Source of the DNA: Parus major
Lineage: Eukaryota; Chordata; Aves; Passeriformes; Paridae
Assembly: GCF_001522545.3 (NCBI RefSeq)
Contig: NC_031770.1
Location: 92,026,339 to 92,090,338 of the forward strand
Direction: 5' to 3'
DNA: 64,000 nucleotides
The notes below the pieces were generated by a model. That model made no database searches, had not been told where the DNA came from, and worked only from the letters and a program-made list of their open reading frames with translations. The position numbers were made by a program, and so were the translations under genes. This document shows, one piece after another, positions 1-13,430 of this stretch; position 1 is the stretch's first letter; the number at the start of each line of letters is the position of its first letter.

Positions 1-3000
1 CAACACCATCTCTCTGCTGGGAGAAAGATCTAAGCATTTGGTTATTATAACCTCAGGAGCAGATATAATGCCTTGTAATTTGGGGTTTGTGTGAGCCCTT
101 CACCTGACCTCACCTGCAGGTTACCCCAAAATTTAATCTCTCAAAGTTTCATACTAATGGGTCTTTCTATTGGTGCTACTCAATCTAAGGAACTTGCAAC
201 TCACACTCTCCCCAGGGAATTGCTTTGCTTCCACAGCAGCCCAGTGACCAAACTCTTCTGTACAAATCTATGTATATATTTCTTTCACACTGTACCATAA
301 GAAAAAACATTTGTTATTTGATGTTGAAAGAAATTGCTAAAAATGTGTTATTAATTGCAGGAAAAAAATAGGAAGCACCACTGTTTGAAGAACTGAAGAG
401 AAGCAATAAATAGGACCATACTTATACAACTATTTTGATTTAAAGGCATGATTTTTTTACCTAGTTAGTAATATGGGCATTAGTAAAGTAACCTCAAATG
501 CTGTTCTTCTGTTACCATGGCCAGATGATCTGACAGTGTTGATTTAAAGATGGGCAAAGATGACCTTAAGGAGCTTGTCAACCCAAATCTATGCAGGAAG
601 AACCTTGGAGAAACTCTTGGGAATTGTGAAGTGCTCAGAGTTGTTGTAATGCACAGAGTATTTAGATATTGGCATCCAGCCAGACACGCAAACCTCATTT
701 TCATACAAGTTTTAAGATGTAAGTAAATGTCCCTTACAATTAAAATCATGATTTATGAGGAATATTAATTATTCATGAGTAGTAACTGATAAGCAGTATA
801 TATGTAATTTAGCAGAAGTAATTTGTTTAACTATAAAATCAATTGAAGCAGGTGTAAGACAGTTGAAAGATTTTAGCATTCTCTTTTCATTTGCCCTCTC
901 TCCTTTTCCTCCAGTTTGCTGATTTTCAACTGATAAAAACATAACTGAGTTATAAATGTAAAGAAAATTAATTTGTGAACATTCAGTTTCAACCAGATCT
1001 GATTTTTATTAATAGTAGATCCTGATTGCTTTCATCTGGTAAATACATGCCAAATCTGGTATTTTTTTGGTGTGTGTGGCTTTTTTTATGCTCCTTATCT
1101 TCTAAAAAGTCTGAGCTACAAGGTCTTTATTCAAACAAATGCAAAGTTTGCAGGCATAAAAATCATGGTTTGAGCCATGAGCATGTCTCTTAGATTTGCT
1201 AGGAATACAATCTTCTAATTCAAATCTTTTTGCAGTTTTCATTCCAGAGAATCCTTTGAGAACTTCAGGGACATGAACAAAAACATATGTTTAGATGAGG
1301 ATCAAAAGCTACCCTGAAGGTTAGGATAAACTTAAGGGGATCTAATTCTGTCATAGTTCCTGCTTTTTTATAGCTTTTCTTAGTGCACTTTTCTGTTGCC
1401 ATTTCTAAACTTTAAACCTGGAAACTTTTATTTATAAGATCTGAGCATGTTGAAGTGTCTTCCAATTACTGTTGAATGTTGTTAAAGCAGCTGAAACATT
1501 GTCTCTTTTCACATCTCTTTAGAAAATATGAAGGGAAGTTCAAGCAGGCGACAAAACAGATCTGATCCTCAAAAGACATTGTTCATAGAACTCTGCTCTC
1601 TGAACAAAAATGTCCATCACAGGTTAATCAGTTCTGTAACAGAAAAGAGCACTGTGAAAGAATCACTATCTGATTAAGTAGTTTTGTCCAGTTATTTTCA
1701 GCTACAAAGGAAACTGAAAAAGTTATATCAGAGCACATAGTTATTCAGTAAACTTTTTCAGTAGCAATAATGAATTCAGTCCTTTTCCATCATTTCCCTT
1801 TCACCATTTTCTTTAGAATTCCTCAGTATAGCAACTTCTTCCTAATAATCCAGTTGCATTTTTATTGATTAAAGTAATAGTTTATTAAATATTGTATATA
1901 AAGACTGATTTCTGAGATATTTTTCAGCTATGAGGAGGGAGCCTTGACTAGTATTCCCAGATTAAACAGTCATGCATTATTCCTGTAGCACAGACTTTCC
2001 TGAGCAGCTCTTTGGTACTAGACAAAAAGCATAGGCACAGAGATTTTGGTGAAAGAGCTCTGATCCTTTCTATGCCTTCTGGTACTGCATTTGTTTTACC
2101 TTTTCTCTTGGTTATGAAAAATATCATTCCTTAAAATTTTTCACTGCTCAAAAGCTTTTCTCAATTCTCTCCTAAGGCAGTTGATGTAATCCTGTTGATC
2201 TTTGGCAAGGAAACTCACGTTTATTTTTGGAATGGCAAAAAGGAAGCGCCTTAACCTACAAGAAACAAAATGTAATGACCATCACATTACTGGAAAGTTG
2301 TCACTGTAATAATATTTCCAGTGATTACTCATTTATATTCTTAATGTTTTAATTTTTATCTGAAAAAGGTGTTTTTAAAAGATCTAGTAAACAAAGCCTA
2401 AGAATACTGAAGATGGGTCTGACCCAACAACAGCTATCAAAAACAGTAGGATGTAGAAATCTAAACTAGTCACAACTGTTTTTTCTGCATGTAATGGCAA
2501 CTCAATATCTATTCCATGGCTTTTGGTGCTTAACATAAAACAGGATGAAGTGTCCAAAAGAAAGAGACTACTCCAGAGGTGATAAAGAAAGCCTTGAAGA
2601 CTATCCTAGACTGTCTAACTAGGAATAACTGTGATTTGGTCAGATAAATCTCAGACTTACATTATAGGTTTACTGAGAATCAAAACTATTAATCAGTTAC
2701 TACAGAAGAGACAAGGGTATCAGGATTCTTTTATATTCCTGACATAACAATGTGAATGGGAGCTTTGAATTCACACAAAATGCAGTCTTAGAGGAGACTG
2801 GACATTTGGGAGTTTCAGAAAACTTGATTTTACTTCAAGTGAATAAGCTGTCTGAACCTGACTGTTACACTGCTTTTAAATATAAAAAATACTGTGCAAT
2901 TTTATTAAATATTTTCAGATTTTTTATTTAGGCAATGACAACTTGATAACCCCTTTTGTTTTTCTATCCTCTAAGTCTAGACTGATCATGATGTTAACTG

Positions 3001-4201
3001 TTTAAGGAAGTATTCTAAGTATTCTAGTATTTCTAAGAAAAATGGTATCCTTTAAGAAACATATCTCCATTCTAGAAATTAATCACATTGTCCTTTAATT
3101 TAAATCCTTAAATTTTAATAAAACTATAAGACTCAGGACTTCCTATAAAAATTCCATTGTATAAAATTCATGTATTTATGTAGGTATTTATACTTGCCAC
3201 TTAATATTTGAAGAAAGAATTGTGTAAAGAACTAGACTGGCTGTGTCCACGAACATTTTTGAATACTTGGATCATGTCAACCAATGGATTGAAAATAATT
3301 TAAAATTGATTTGGTTTTTTTAACCAAATTCCACACTTTTTTAAAGGCTATTAAAAAAAATAACTTCAGAACTATTTTTTAAATAGAAACTAGGCCTTTT
3401 AAAACAAGGGACAGAAAATACATGGCCAGCTTTTTATATTTTCTATTGCCACAGAGAGAAAGAGCAGAAATGGATTAGCAAGTGGACGTTTCATATTATA
3501 ATTAAACAGCAAGTACTAATACATGGTTTTACAGCTAAGATGTATTCTCTCTACATTTTTTAATTATAGATGGATCTTAGTTTTCCCCATAACAAAAAAT
3601 TTTGCTTTGTAGTGCAGCGGAATTTAAAATACAAATTCTTCAATAAGCACTTTTACATTTTTACATTTGTTTACATTTCTAAAATATTACTCACTACTGT
3701 TCTGTGGCTTTCTCTTAACTGTTAGATTTTTTTTGAGTAATTCAACAGTGTGAATGTAGTCTGACATTCTATTCCAAGTGACACTGTCTAGTGCACTAAG
3801 CATTGTTAGGATGAAATAAACATTATCCAGAAAGATCAAAGAGGAAGGAAATGATGAAGAAAGCAAGACAGTGAAGTTACAGAGGCTGAAATGTTGTCAA
3901 GGACTGATAGTAACAGCACTTAGTTTTGGTCTGTTGTTTGTTTTTTTTTCTATAAAATATCTTTCTTCATAAGCAAATGTGAAGATAGGTGAGAAAAAAG
4001 ACCTTACTTATGTTGTCCCTAAACTCAATGCCATTCAAGTAGCAAATTCTTTTCTCTTACTGCCTTTGTCTTGTCTTGGACTATCTTCATCTTGGGAGCT
4101 CAACAGACTGTGAACTGCATTGTCTCTAGAGCTGTGTCTAGCTTTTCTCTTAGCAACCCATAGAAGGATTGATTGTATCTTTGTTTTTGGGGTTTCAATC
4201 C
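1..4201. other. unique AT-rich non-coding DNA
   Basis: No gene, RNA or recognisable transposon is visible. The longest open frames are under 100 codons, lack homology I recognise and are biased by AT content. Local low-complexity includes clustered short T runs and a TTTACATTT-like triplication near 3650-3680. It could be intronic or intergenic; the sequence does not decide. Confidence 0.6.
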
Positions 4202-4220
4202 TTTTTTTTTTTTTTTTTTT
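4202..4220 (+). repeat. poly(T) homopolymer
   Basis: A run of 19 T residues inside AT-rich DNA. It lies within a 98-codon open frame, where it makes a run of phenylalanines, so that frame is not credible as a gene. No transposon body is recognised on either side, so I read it as a simple repeat and not as the tail of an element. Confidence 0.9.
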
Positions 4221-5277
4221 ATTGTTAAATCATTTCTCTGGAGTTATCCTAAAGAATGTAGATGTGTTTTCCATGTTTTATGCTGTCCTTGCTCAAACTT
4301 CCCTTAATATGATTACCCTGTCCTTCCCTCTTCCAAGATCACTGGTAGTCAAAATCACTTTAGATATTATTCAGACTTTAGGGATTTCTTACAGATTTTT
4401 CAATAAAGATCTTTGACTGCACATATAAATGGTACTGATGCTTCTGTAGAGAGGTGACTTATTTTAGCTTTCATCCTCTCAGCAATGCTTGAGTCTTTGT
4501 AGAAATGTCTGTTATTTCTATCTCCTCTATGCTGTGCAGAGCTAGGAATATTTCTGCTCTGCATGTCTCATCTCATTTTAAAGGCATTCCCCAACAGTAC
4601 AAGAGGGGATATCTGTAGGCTGTATTTATGAAAGCAGCATTTAGAGTGTAAAAAACTATTTACTTTCATATGTATTTTCACTCTTGGAGTTTACATGATT
4701 TTTAAATCAGGACAAATAGAAAAAAGACATCTTACAAGTAAAACATGTAAGAAAATACAGTAGGAGAGAAAGGAAAGTTATAATATTCCATTAGATGTCA
4801 AGCGGCTGAAAAAACCCTGATCCTTTTCCACTGGCTGTTCCCTAAGTTCCTTTAAATATTATTGTACAAATTTTCAACAGCTTAGAAATGTCAGAGCTCT
4901 CCTCAAGCCAAAAGTTTTACTTTCTCTGAAGATCTGTCCTTACCTGTTATATACAAAACCCACTGTGCCTTGTGGGACTTTTCTCATTTACTTTAATAGA
5001 TTTTGAGCATTCATGCTCATTGCATATATATCTCCTGCAGAGCTCCCCAGAGATGATCACCATTTCTTAAAGATGAGATTCTGCCACCTGTTATCACTTA
5101 AAGGATATGAGCTTTGGGAATCTTTACTCTCTTTAGGTGAGAGCTATCAATGCTTATAAACTGAGTATATCCACTGCTACTTGAAGTTTACATGAAGTTT
5201 ATTTTTTAGCACTGGAAAAAATTACTCAACGTGTTGCCAGGAGTACTGGGGAAGTAGAAACACACCCCCACTCCCCC

Positions 5278-5300
5278 AAAATAAATAAATAAATAAATAA
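5278..5300 (+). repeat. (AAAT)n microsatellite
   Basis: About five to six tandem AAAT units directly after a C-rich stretch. Ordinary simple repeat, possibly length-polymorphic. Confidence 0.85.
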
Positions 5301-7549
5301 GCCAAGAAAATCCCAAAAGCTAAAAACATTACAGCCCTAAAGCCCTAAAAGCCCTTCATGCATGTTCACATCTAAATTGTTACTGCTCCTTAAGAAAGGG
5401 GTCAGACATTACTGGAGCTTTCCATTGTCTGATACTTTGCATGAACCAGATCTGAAGTTGTTATCTCTCCCCTGTTAAGGTGAACAGACAGTAGCACAAA
5501 CAGATTTCAACAACACTGCAGAATGCTTGGAAGTGGGCCAATTTTAGAATTCTCCAGAAACACAATTTTCCTAAGTAGTATTGGTATATTTCTGGATAAG
5601 AACAGGTTTTTAAGGTGAGATTTCTGTGAAGGAAAAAAAATAAAATAAATTGCTTAAGCTCTGGGTAACCAGAAAAGAAGTTAAAAGTTAGGTAATTTGG
5701 TTATGGTGATATCAGAATGAAATAATTTCCTATAAATATGCTTGGAAATGATATCTAGATGGAAGAACATGCTCTGAGTTAAAGCATATTCTGTAACCCC
5801 CTAAAAGTTCTGTGGGCACAGACAATTAAAGTAATTTATTTGTACCTTTTGGCAAAAATACTCTGTCAATCTCAGTAAGAAATTATATTTGAAGACTGTG
5901 TTTTCATCACAATATTTTGCTTTAGTGTATCGTTTTAGTGACTGAAATAAATTAGAAAGTTATTTGTATATTCTTCAATATCAGATAGAGTACAGTTTCT
6001 AATAAATATAATATCTCTTTTCACCTTCAAATGTAGATGCCAGATCAAGTTTTATGTGATTTGACACCTACCTCCTGCATGGCTGTTTTTCAAAGCAGCA
6101 CAAAGCCTTTCAAAGGAATAAAATCCCTCAGATAGTTTTAACTGAAAACTATCAAGTTGTTTGTTCTTTAATAAATCAGATGTTTATTAAATGAGAATAA
6201 ATTAAAATATTTGCATCAATTTAAGTACCTATGTTCCACTAACAGACAGATCTGAATTACTAATGATTCACCAAGGGGAAATTTATTATTAGTGATAAGA
6301 GAATCACTTTTCAATAATCTTTTAAATTATTCAGAAAAACAATGCTCTGAGAATTTTAATATATAACACAGATTTGCAAAAGTGTTTATCTCAACTATTT
6401 TTTCAAATGAATAGAAAATATCCTAAGCAACAAGCAGAAAAGCATTATTAGATACAGATATAAATACAAGTATGATCAAACAAAAAGCTCGGTTCATAAA
6501 CTTATGATTTTACGCAAGAGGAGTTTTGCTTTTCAGAAAATTAATCTTCAACATCTGATGGAAATAAACATGCATTTTTCCACATTTTGGAACCACTTCA
6601 TTATAACGAATAGCAAGCGCAGAGACTTTATGTCATAAAACTTTTTATTATTGCACTTCAAATAGGACTTATTTTCCCTCATTAAACCTGGTTTCAAACC
6701 AGATGAAAGAGTATGATAGCTATAAAAAGTAAAAAAATAACTTAATATGCCTATCAGGTGAAAAATATTAGTTGGGGAATGTCATGAATAAATATAGACA
6801 TGTTTATATAAGAAGGCAAAAATTATATTTTCATTTTGTAAAAAAGTGTCAAATATTCAGATGTAATCATGCTTCATAGTAAATTGGAAGCTTATAGTGA
6901 ATCTGAAGCTGAGTTTAAAATAAAAAGCTAAATTCTAGTCACAACTGACTAAGTGCAAATATAGCATTTCTGCACATTGGTGTTAAAAGGGCATCCATTT
7001 TCTCCCTTCTCCCCAAAAGTTTTGATATTTAAAACCTCAGAAGAAATAATTTAAGTTTTATGAGAATGTTGTGGTATATATAGTAGAGTCAGAGAAAGCA
7101 GAACATATCCTCTTTGTGCTTCAACTAGAACTGAATAGACAGCAATAGATAGAATGGATTGAAGAAAATGTGTACTCTTTTATTGTGTAAGGCATAATAA
7201 ACTAGAGCAAATTAATCATAGTTAGGTGTATATCTATATATATTTGATCACAATTAATTCTGGTTTTCCTATTTTCTTATTTACTAGATTACTTAAAAGC
7301 TCTTCTTTGCTAGATGACTTAAAAGATATTCTGCAGTGAAAATTACATTTGCTTGCTACACACCAGGACTCACAAGTAAGTTTTATTAACAAAGGTGTCC
7401 CCATTGTAGGTCAGACAGAGAAAAATCAGAGGATTGAGCAGTTTGCACAAATAATTCTGAGCAAAAGAAACAGAACCCAGAGAACCGGGATACTAACCTA
7501 AGCCACTATCGAACATGCAAATGTTCATTTTAAGACTATATTCCTGTGA

Positions 7550-7960
7550 AATTAGACTTCTGTGATGGTAAATGTAAATACACCATCAGCCTTTGCCTCC
7601 TCTCCTCCCCGGATCACCCTGCCTTTAGATGTCACTGCAGTCAGAAGACCAAGTGGGTCAAAAGCAGGAGATGCATGATGTTCTCGCTGGGCTTTGGTTC
7701 CACTTCCCACCCCAGAGCCCACAGGCTGTTGAAACATCACCCAGTATCTCTTCTGCTCCTCCTCTCCCTCACTAGGAAGGAAAGATTTTATCACAACTTT
7801 AGAGATACCAAGGACAAGTACAATGAATTACCTAAACAGATTTCCCCCAAATGTTGTCTGCTCTGGCCTTCGACTTGAAGCTGGATCATGGAACAGGCTG
7901 AAACTCATTTTGTCTGAAAAAGATGGTGAAACAGAGATGTGCACAGATTCAGATTCCTCA
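7550..7960. other. unassigned GC-richer island
   Basis: This stretch is visibly richer in G+C than the DNA around it and contains open frames on the plus strand (7546-7878 and 7823-8014) and the minus strand (7552-7794). The predicted peptides show no domain, signal peptide or motif I recognise. Having both strands open over the same bases is what stop-poor GC-rich sequence gives by chance. It could be an old unrecognised repeat, a lncRNA exon or a conserved element; I cannot tell which. Confidence 0.35.
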
Positions 7961-9334
7961 GAGGGTTTGTTCAAGGAGTCTGAAAACCATCTGTTTAACA
8001 TAAGTAGAAACTAAAAATAATAGAGACTTTTTTTTTTAATACACTTTTGCTAGCATTTAATTAGCAGTATATTATAAGGATCACTTTCTTTAATTGGAAG
8101 CTTAACAAAAGACTTCATAACAACTTGCTGCTGCCAAATAATATCCAATTTCTGGTCAAGTAAATGCAACTCTAGAAAATTAAGAGATAACTTTAGAGCA
8201 TTCTTTAGATTCTTCAAGTGTTTGTGCTGATAAATCCTTGTTACTGATGGTCATAAATACTCACTGCAGTTCAATTGAATTATATTATTTTGTTAATATA
8301 CAGACATATAGGTTAGCTACAAGCCAAATAATAATACATTAATAATTCACACAGCTAAAACATTTAAAAGAATATAAATGATTTGATTAATCTCCAAAAA
8401 CAAGACAGTAGAAAATAAGGTTCAAATCTTTTACACTCAGTGGAGTATTGTGGAGTTACAATGCCTCATGGGATGGTATTTTTAGTGTATGATATTTTAC
8501 TCTTATATTCTCAATTTCAACCTGTGGTGATGTCCTATTGTTTTAGAATATAAATCTTAATTTGTATAACAAATACTCTGTAGATCTCTACTCATGGTAA
8601 TGTCATCCTTTCCCTGTAAGATATGCTGTTCCAGGGCTGATGGCTTTCTTCAAGAATCTCAGGTTTAAGTTCTTAGCAGATATGTCAGATAAGTTTTCTC
8701 TAAGTTTCAAAGCATCACCTTCTCTTAGACTTCAGGAAACATAGGGAGAATCATCCTTTTCAAGGAAGTAAATATTTGTGGTGTGCATCTATCACAAGCT
8801 TCCTACTTTTTTTTCTTTTTAGTATAAAATGGAAGTAAATATGATTAATGAAACTATCTAAGTTGTTCTTGAAGTAGTTTGATGTACCCAATCTTTTAAT
8901 TTTTTTGGTTTTTTGGTAGGTTGGGGAGGGCTGGTTTAATGCAAATATTTGTTAAATGAACTGGAAAACAAATAACTTTTCCTACAATTTTGAAGATTGA
9001 ATTTATTCTGATATCAGTCCCGTTAATAACTACAAGTGCATATAAAATTAGAATCAGTTTTCCCCGGTCTCTTAAGGTTGCGCTCTGACTGAAGTTGTAA
9101 GCTAGAACACAGTTTCCACTGGGTAGATAAATAAGTAATAAAATTTGTGTATCTGAGTCAGTTCTGTTTATTGACAGTGAATTGATATTCTCTCCTCCAG
9201 TACTCTCACCTCTCTCTCTCTCTCTTATTGGCAGTTTGTTCTTCCCTCCAGGTCTCCATTTCATGTATTCTGTCAGCTGGTCGATATAAAGCTATAGTTG
9301 ATTCAGAGGAATAATTTCACTTTTAGGATCTGAT

Positions 9335-9935
9335 GGATTGACCCTGGTGAGTCAAACTCCCAGTCTCCATTTAGCTCACTTCCCTCTTCTTGGTGATGGA
9401 GAGAAAAATAGAAGAAAGTTGAAATTCATGGATCAAGCTAATAACAATTTCATAATAAAAGCAAAAGCTGTGCTTGCAGGCAAAACAGAAAGAGACATTA
9501 ATTCAGTTCTGCCCATCAGCAGGCAGAAATACAACCACTGGAAAGTCAAATGCATAGCAGTTGCTTGGTAAGATAAATGCATTAATTGTGAATGTCCCCC
9601 TTCAACTTTCTTTCCCTGAGTTTTTATTGCTGAGTGTAACATCATATGATATTGCACATCCCTTTTGTCAGTTTGGGACAGCTCCCTTGACCTTGTTCAC
9701 TTCCAGTCTCCTGTCCACCTCCACTTTACTGCCTTTGGGAGCCAGTGGGTGAGAGGGAAAAGTTCTTGATACTGTGCAAGCAGTGGTCATCAGCAGTCAA
9801 AATATTGATATGTGTTATCAGCCCTGGTGTAGCCTCACATTGAAAGCACAGCATCATATAAACTAACTTGAAGAAATTTAACTCAAGGCTTTATCCCAGT
9901 ACTCCAAACCCATTATGCAGAAATGCATTGAGCAA
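9335..9935 (-). mobile_element. degraded solo LTR of a high-copy avian endogenous retroviral family (probably ERVL-like)
   Basis: Read on the minus strand, this follows from end to end an LTR consensus that I recognise from many bird genomes. The recognisable blocks on the plus strand are a gaatgtcccccttc block near 9590-9605, tttttattgctgag near 9620, an atcatatgatattg block near 9640-9655, a tcagtttgggacagctc block near 9670-9685, and a tgtgcaagcagtggtcatc block near 9773-9792. The LTR's 5' end lies near 9935 and its 3' end near 9335. The TATA region (tatataaa in the family, from memory) is degraded here to a caataaaaa-like sequence. No internal retroviral genes flank it, so it is a solo LTR or truncated copy. 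Family name not determined; LTR identity is fairly sure, class assignment less so. Confidence 0.75.
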
Positions 9936-11465
9936 TATATACTGAAAACATCTTATGAAATAGATGAGAGGTTGAGTTAAAATTTACTTTCTAACTAAGA
10001 TACTGATTTGGATTTTTATCTCATGTCCTATCATATCTGGTTTTCCTAATATTTACAGAAATTAAAAATCTTCATACATTTTATCCCTTGTCTGAAATTA
10101 CTGAATGGACAGACTAGCTGCTAGATAGGGAAGATAAGAATGAAGTCAAGTCGGCCCACCTGGACAAGTCTTGCTTTCTATGATGCCAGGCACCTCTTCT
10201 ATCTCTTCTACCTTTTTCAGGATTATACTACATAACCAATTAAAAGGACTGTGAAAAAATAAAGAAATTACTATGAGATTAATCTCAGTGATAGCACAAA
10301 ATCAAAAAACATGAGCAACATACAACAGAGTGCTCCAGACACTCCAATGCTCTAATTTTCTGCTTTTATTAGAACACCAGAGACTTGCCCAATATTGTCC
10401 ACCTCCACAGTCTCTAACATCATGCTACATGAGCTAATACTCAAGTTCTTTCTCTCTTCTGAAACAAAGGGCATGTTACTATTTCTATTTCTTAGGAATG
10501 CAGCACAATAGCTGCAGAAAGAACCTTCTGGGTTTTTAAGACCTATTCTTCTGATATTTCAAGCACAAAATAGTAAAAGAAGAAGCTCTTTGCTCAAATT
10601 GTTTCGAAGGTGGCTGTGATAAATTAAATCATGTAAAACATTATATGAAGGTTCCTGTTTCCTTCTTCTAACTAAAAGACAGTCAAGATTTTAAGATTTA
10701 GTTGCTCAGGCATATAGATACTTAAAATTAGGTAAAACTAATGTACTTTAGATGCTGAGTGTGGAAGGGCCCACAAAACAATTACACCATAAAGCAACTC
10801 CACCACTATCCCACAGCCTCAATATCTTAAATAAATACAAAATGTATATAGTAGAAGACCACAAAATCCTACATCTCCAATGAGATACAGAAAGGGGAAA
10901 GATCAAGGCTAAACTAGGTCAATTCACGTATTTATGAATATAATTCATAGTAGTTTTACTTAAACTATTACTTAAACTAAATCTTTCTCAACAATCAAAA
11001 ATAAACAAAAGAATCCTTACCTGTCACTGACTATCCAATTCTGAAAAAAAAGCATAGTGACTCCAGGCTGGAGAATCAATTTAATCCAAAGTGTAAACAG
11101 GCAGCTGATTCAGGCAGTGAACTCTACCAAATGCAACAAAACACATATGGCTTGAAAAAAAAAATCTTAAAAATAATAACAAAAAATCCCAGCAACATTC
11201 CATTGTACTTTTAAACTACACAGAAGCAGTAAACTACAATTTTACAAAGTATTCTCTCAGAATTTTTATCCAATGCCTTTACAGGTTTAACAAACTGCAC
11301 TTTAAAGCAATTTTGATTCTTTGCCTCATCAAGAGATTCAGGTGACCATTTCAGAAGTTCACTTGCCAATGATCTGACACCTTATATAATATCCAGTCTT
11401 AACTTATTCATAGCCACTTATCGTGTACTAATATTATTCTTAAAATTAAAGGCTTTTTTTTTCCT
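9936..11465. other. unique AT-rich non-coding DNA
   Basis: No gene or transposon recognised. Contains only short A-rich runs (for example near 11155-11190) and no open frame of note. Confidence 0.55.
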
Positions 11466-12480
11466 TGATATATCCCCTCTCAATGTAGTTATAAAAAAGT
11501 CATTATATCCCCTCTTAACCTTCCCCAGCTAGGCTAGACAAACAAAGCTCTTCTTAATCTTTTCTATGTAAGGTAAATATTCCATTACTTTATTCATATC
11601 TCTTCTCTAAATCTGATCCAATTTAAATTAATCACTCCTGAGAGAAATGATTAAAGATGTACACAATGTTCCAGATGAGGCCTTGCTGATACTTTGTGTA
11701 GTGTTATTTACATTCCACTTTCACTTAGAAGAGTCTGCCATTCAATGGATTTTCAACAGCAGTAGCCTTCTTTCAAGGCTACATCATTCTGATGGTTCAT
11801 ACTCAACTCCAACAAATATCACCAGATATTTTACCCATTTCCTCACATCAGATTGACAATGTTCCTTTTGTAGCAAGTTTTTATTATTAATTCTTGAGTA
11901 TATATGTTTGAACTTTGTGGCTTTCAATTGCATTACATTTGTGTGATTCCTTTCCTTAGAACGAACAGATCCTCTTGATGTTGACTAAGAACTTTGTAGT
12001 TTGTTTCTCAACTGTACAGCTAATTTTCATTTCAATGTCATAAATAAATACAGTATGTTCAGGTACAACACTGAGGCTTGAGAGGTGTCTGTGCTGATTT
12101 TCCTTCAGCCTGTCTTGCTATTTAGTATAGCTGGATATAGTGTCCCTTCTACAAACTTCTTTCACACCCTGTGTTAATCATTGCAATCACAATGTTTAAT
12201 GTTATTTTTCCTTCAATAAATCTTATCAAACATTTATCTTATGTCTGAGTAGAGTAACTTTAGTTTATTAGCCTCTCTATGAAGTCAGTTATCTAAAAAG
12301 ATATTAAGTTAGTCTGACACAATCTGTATAAAATCGTGTTATACTGTAAGTTCAATTTACCTCTGTGACCTGAATTAGTTCTTCTTCAGAATTGCTCTAA
12401 TGCTTTGCATTGCATTATAATCAAATTATGTGCTTGGATCATGAGCTTTCCCCACTGCTTTTTATCTTTATACTACATTT
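11466..12480 (-). mobile_element. ancient CR1 LINE remnant (L3/early-amniote CR1 type)
   Basis: The plus strand matches the reverse complement of an old CR1 3' region in order. An atcccctcttaaccttcc block lies near 11506-11523, a tcatatctcttctctaaatc block near 11594-11613, a cacaatgttccagatgaggc block near 11662-11681, and much further in, a gaagtcagttatctaaaaag block near 12281-12300 followed by agttagtctgacacaatctg near 12308-12327. The order and spacing fit the CR1 3' part and the end of its reverse-transcriptase region, but divergence is heavy and many small gaps are present, so it is clearly older than the other CR1 copies here. The middle (about 11850-12240) aligns only weakly. No coding capacity remains. 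Confidence 0.6.
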
Positions 12481-13255
12481 GTTCTCCAAAGTTACTACCA
12501 CCAAATTTACAGTTTACTTTTAAATGGCTTCTACTAGATTTGCAAAACCATATCCTAATTTATTCAGTTGACTTGAACACACTTTTGAAGCCTAAACCTT
12601 TCACACTCAGAAATAACAACTTTGCTTCAAACTTCCATACCAGAATTTGTGTCACGGTTTTCACATTTGAAGCAGATAATGAATCTTGTCATATCAATGA
12701 TGCTCAAATTAAAAAAAAAAAAAACAAAAACAAACCTAAACTAAAATTATCAACAAAAATCCAAAACCCAAACATCACAAATTTCCCAAAGAATCCATCG
12801 ACGACAGGATTAATTAAAAAATGTGGCCATTTCTCGTTCTTTTCTGGTTTCTAGTTCCAAGTATAGAGAAGCCTCCTTATCTAGTTTCTCCTCTGCCTAT
12901 GAAAAGAACAATGTAGATTAGTATGCAAAAAACAGTTTACGTTTTAGTTTCTTATACTAAAGTAAGATATTTACTCTTAGTGTCTTTAAACTCTGAAATA
13001 TTATCATTCTCCTAATGAATCCCTTTTCCCTATTCTTTTGTCTCTGTTCTTCTTAATGAATCCCTTTTACTTCTTTTTAATCTCTTATTAATCTTTTTAA
13101 TCTTCTTATTAAATCCCTCTTCACATGATTATTCATATTGAAAGCCCTTTCATACGAGTATTTAGTTTTGCTCTTTTAATATATTCTCTAATCATATTGA
13201 CACATTTTACTTAAAAGTTAAGTAAGAGTTCTTCCAGGTCTGGTGGAATTTCTCA
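12481..13255. other. unique AT-rich DNA with A-rich and pyrimidine-rich stretches
   Basis: A run of 14 A lies at 12711-12724, followed by A-rich low-complexity sequence to about 12765. Around 13010-13120 a pyrimidine-rich patch repeats a tnaatgaatccctttt-like unit two to three times, imperfectly. The 149-codon open frame at 12405-12854 runs through the A-rich tract as lysine and asparagine repeats and looks like chance. Confidence 0.5.
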
Positions 13256-13430
13256 TTCTGAGGATGGGGAGATGCTGGAAAATGTTTCCCAGTGAAATTG
13301 TGGATGTCCATTCCCTGGCACTTTTCAAAACTAGGTTGGATGGGGCTCTAGTGAAAGGTGCCCCTCCCCACAGCAGCGGGGCTGGAACCAGATGATATCT
13401 AAGGTCCCTTCCATCCCAAACCATTCTCTG
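13256..13430 (+). mobile_element. CR1 LINE 3'-end fragment
   Basis: The sequence follows the CR1 3' untranslated region: a gaggatggggagatgctgg block, then ttttcaaaactaggttggat, then a gctggaaccagatgat block, then ggtcccttccatcccaaac before a weak tail. The copy is 5'-truncated, as is usual for CR1, and only about 175 bp long. It ends in a single degraded tail motif near 13420-13432. Confidence 0.8.

Larger units (their letters stand above)
4221..9334. other. unique AT-rich non-coding DNA with one GC-richer island
   Basis: Nothing recognisable as a gene or transposon. An AAAT microsatellite lies at 5278-5300 and a short CT run at about 9211-9225. The stretch around 7550-7960 is less AT-rich than its surroundings and carries overlapping open frames of up to 110 codons on both strands, but I recognise no protein in them. 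Confidence 0.55.

Noticed and set aside
5332..5360. Telomere-like CCCTAA-containing phrase (agccctaaagccctaaaagccc)
   Set aside because: Only two imperfect units with the wrong spacing; not an interstitial telomere array.
12405..12854. 149-codon plus-strand open frame
   Set aside because: It begins in old CR1 debris, runs through a poly(A) tract as lysine and asparagine repeats, and shows no family signature.
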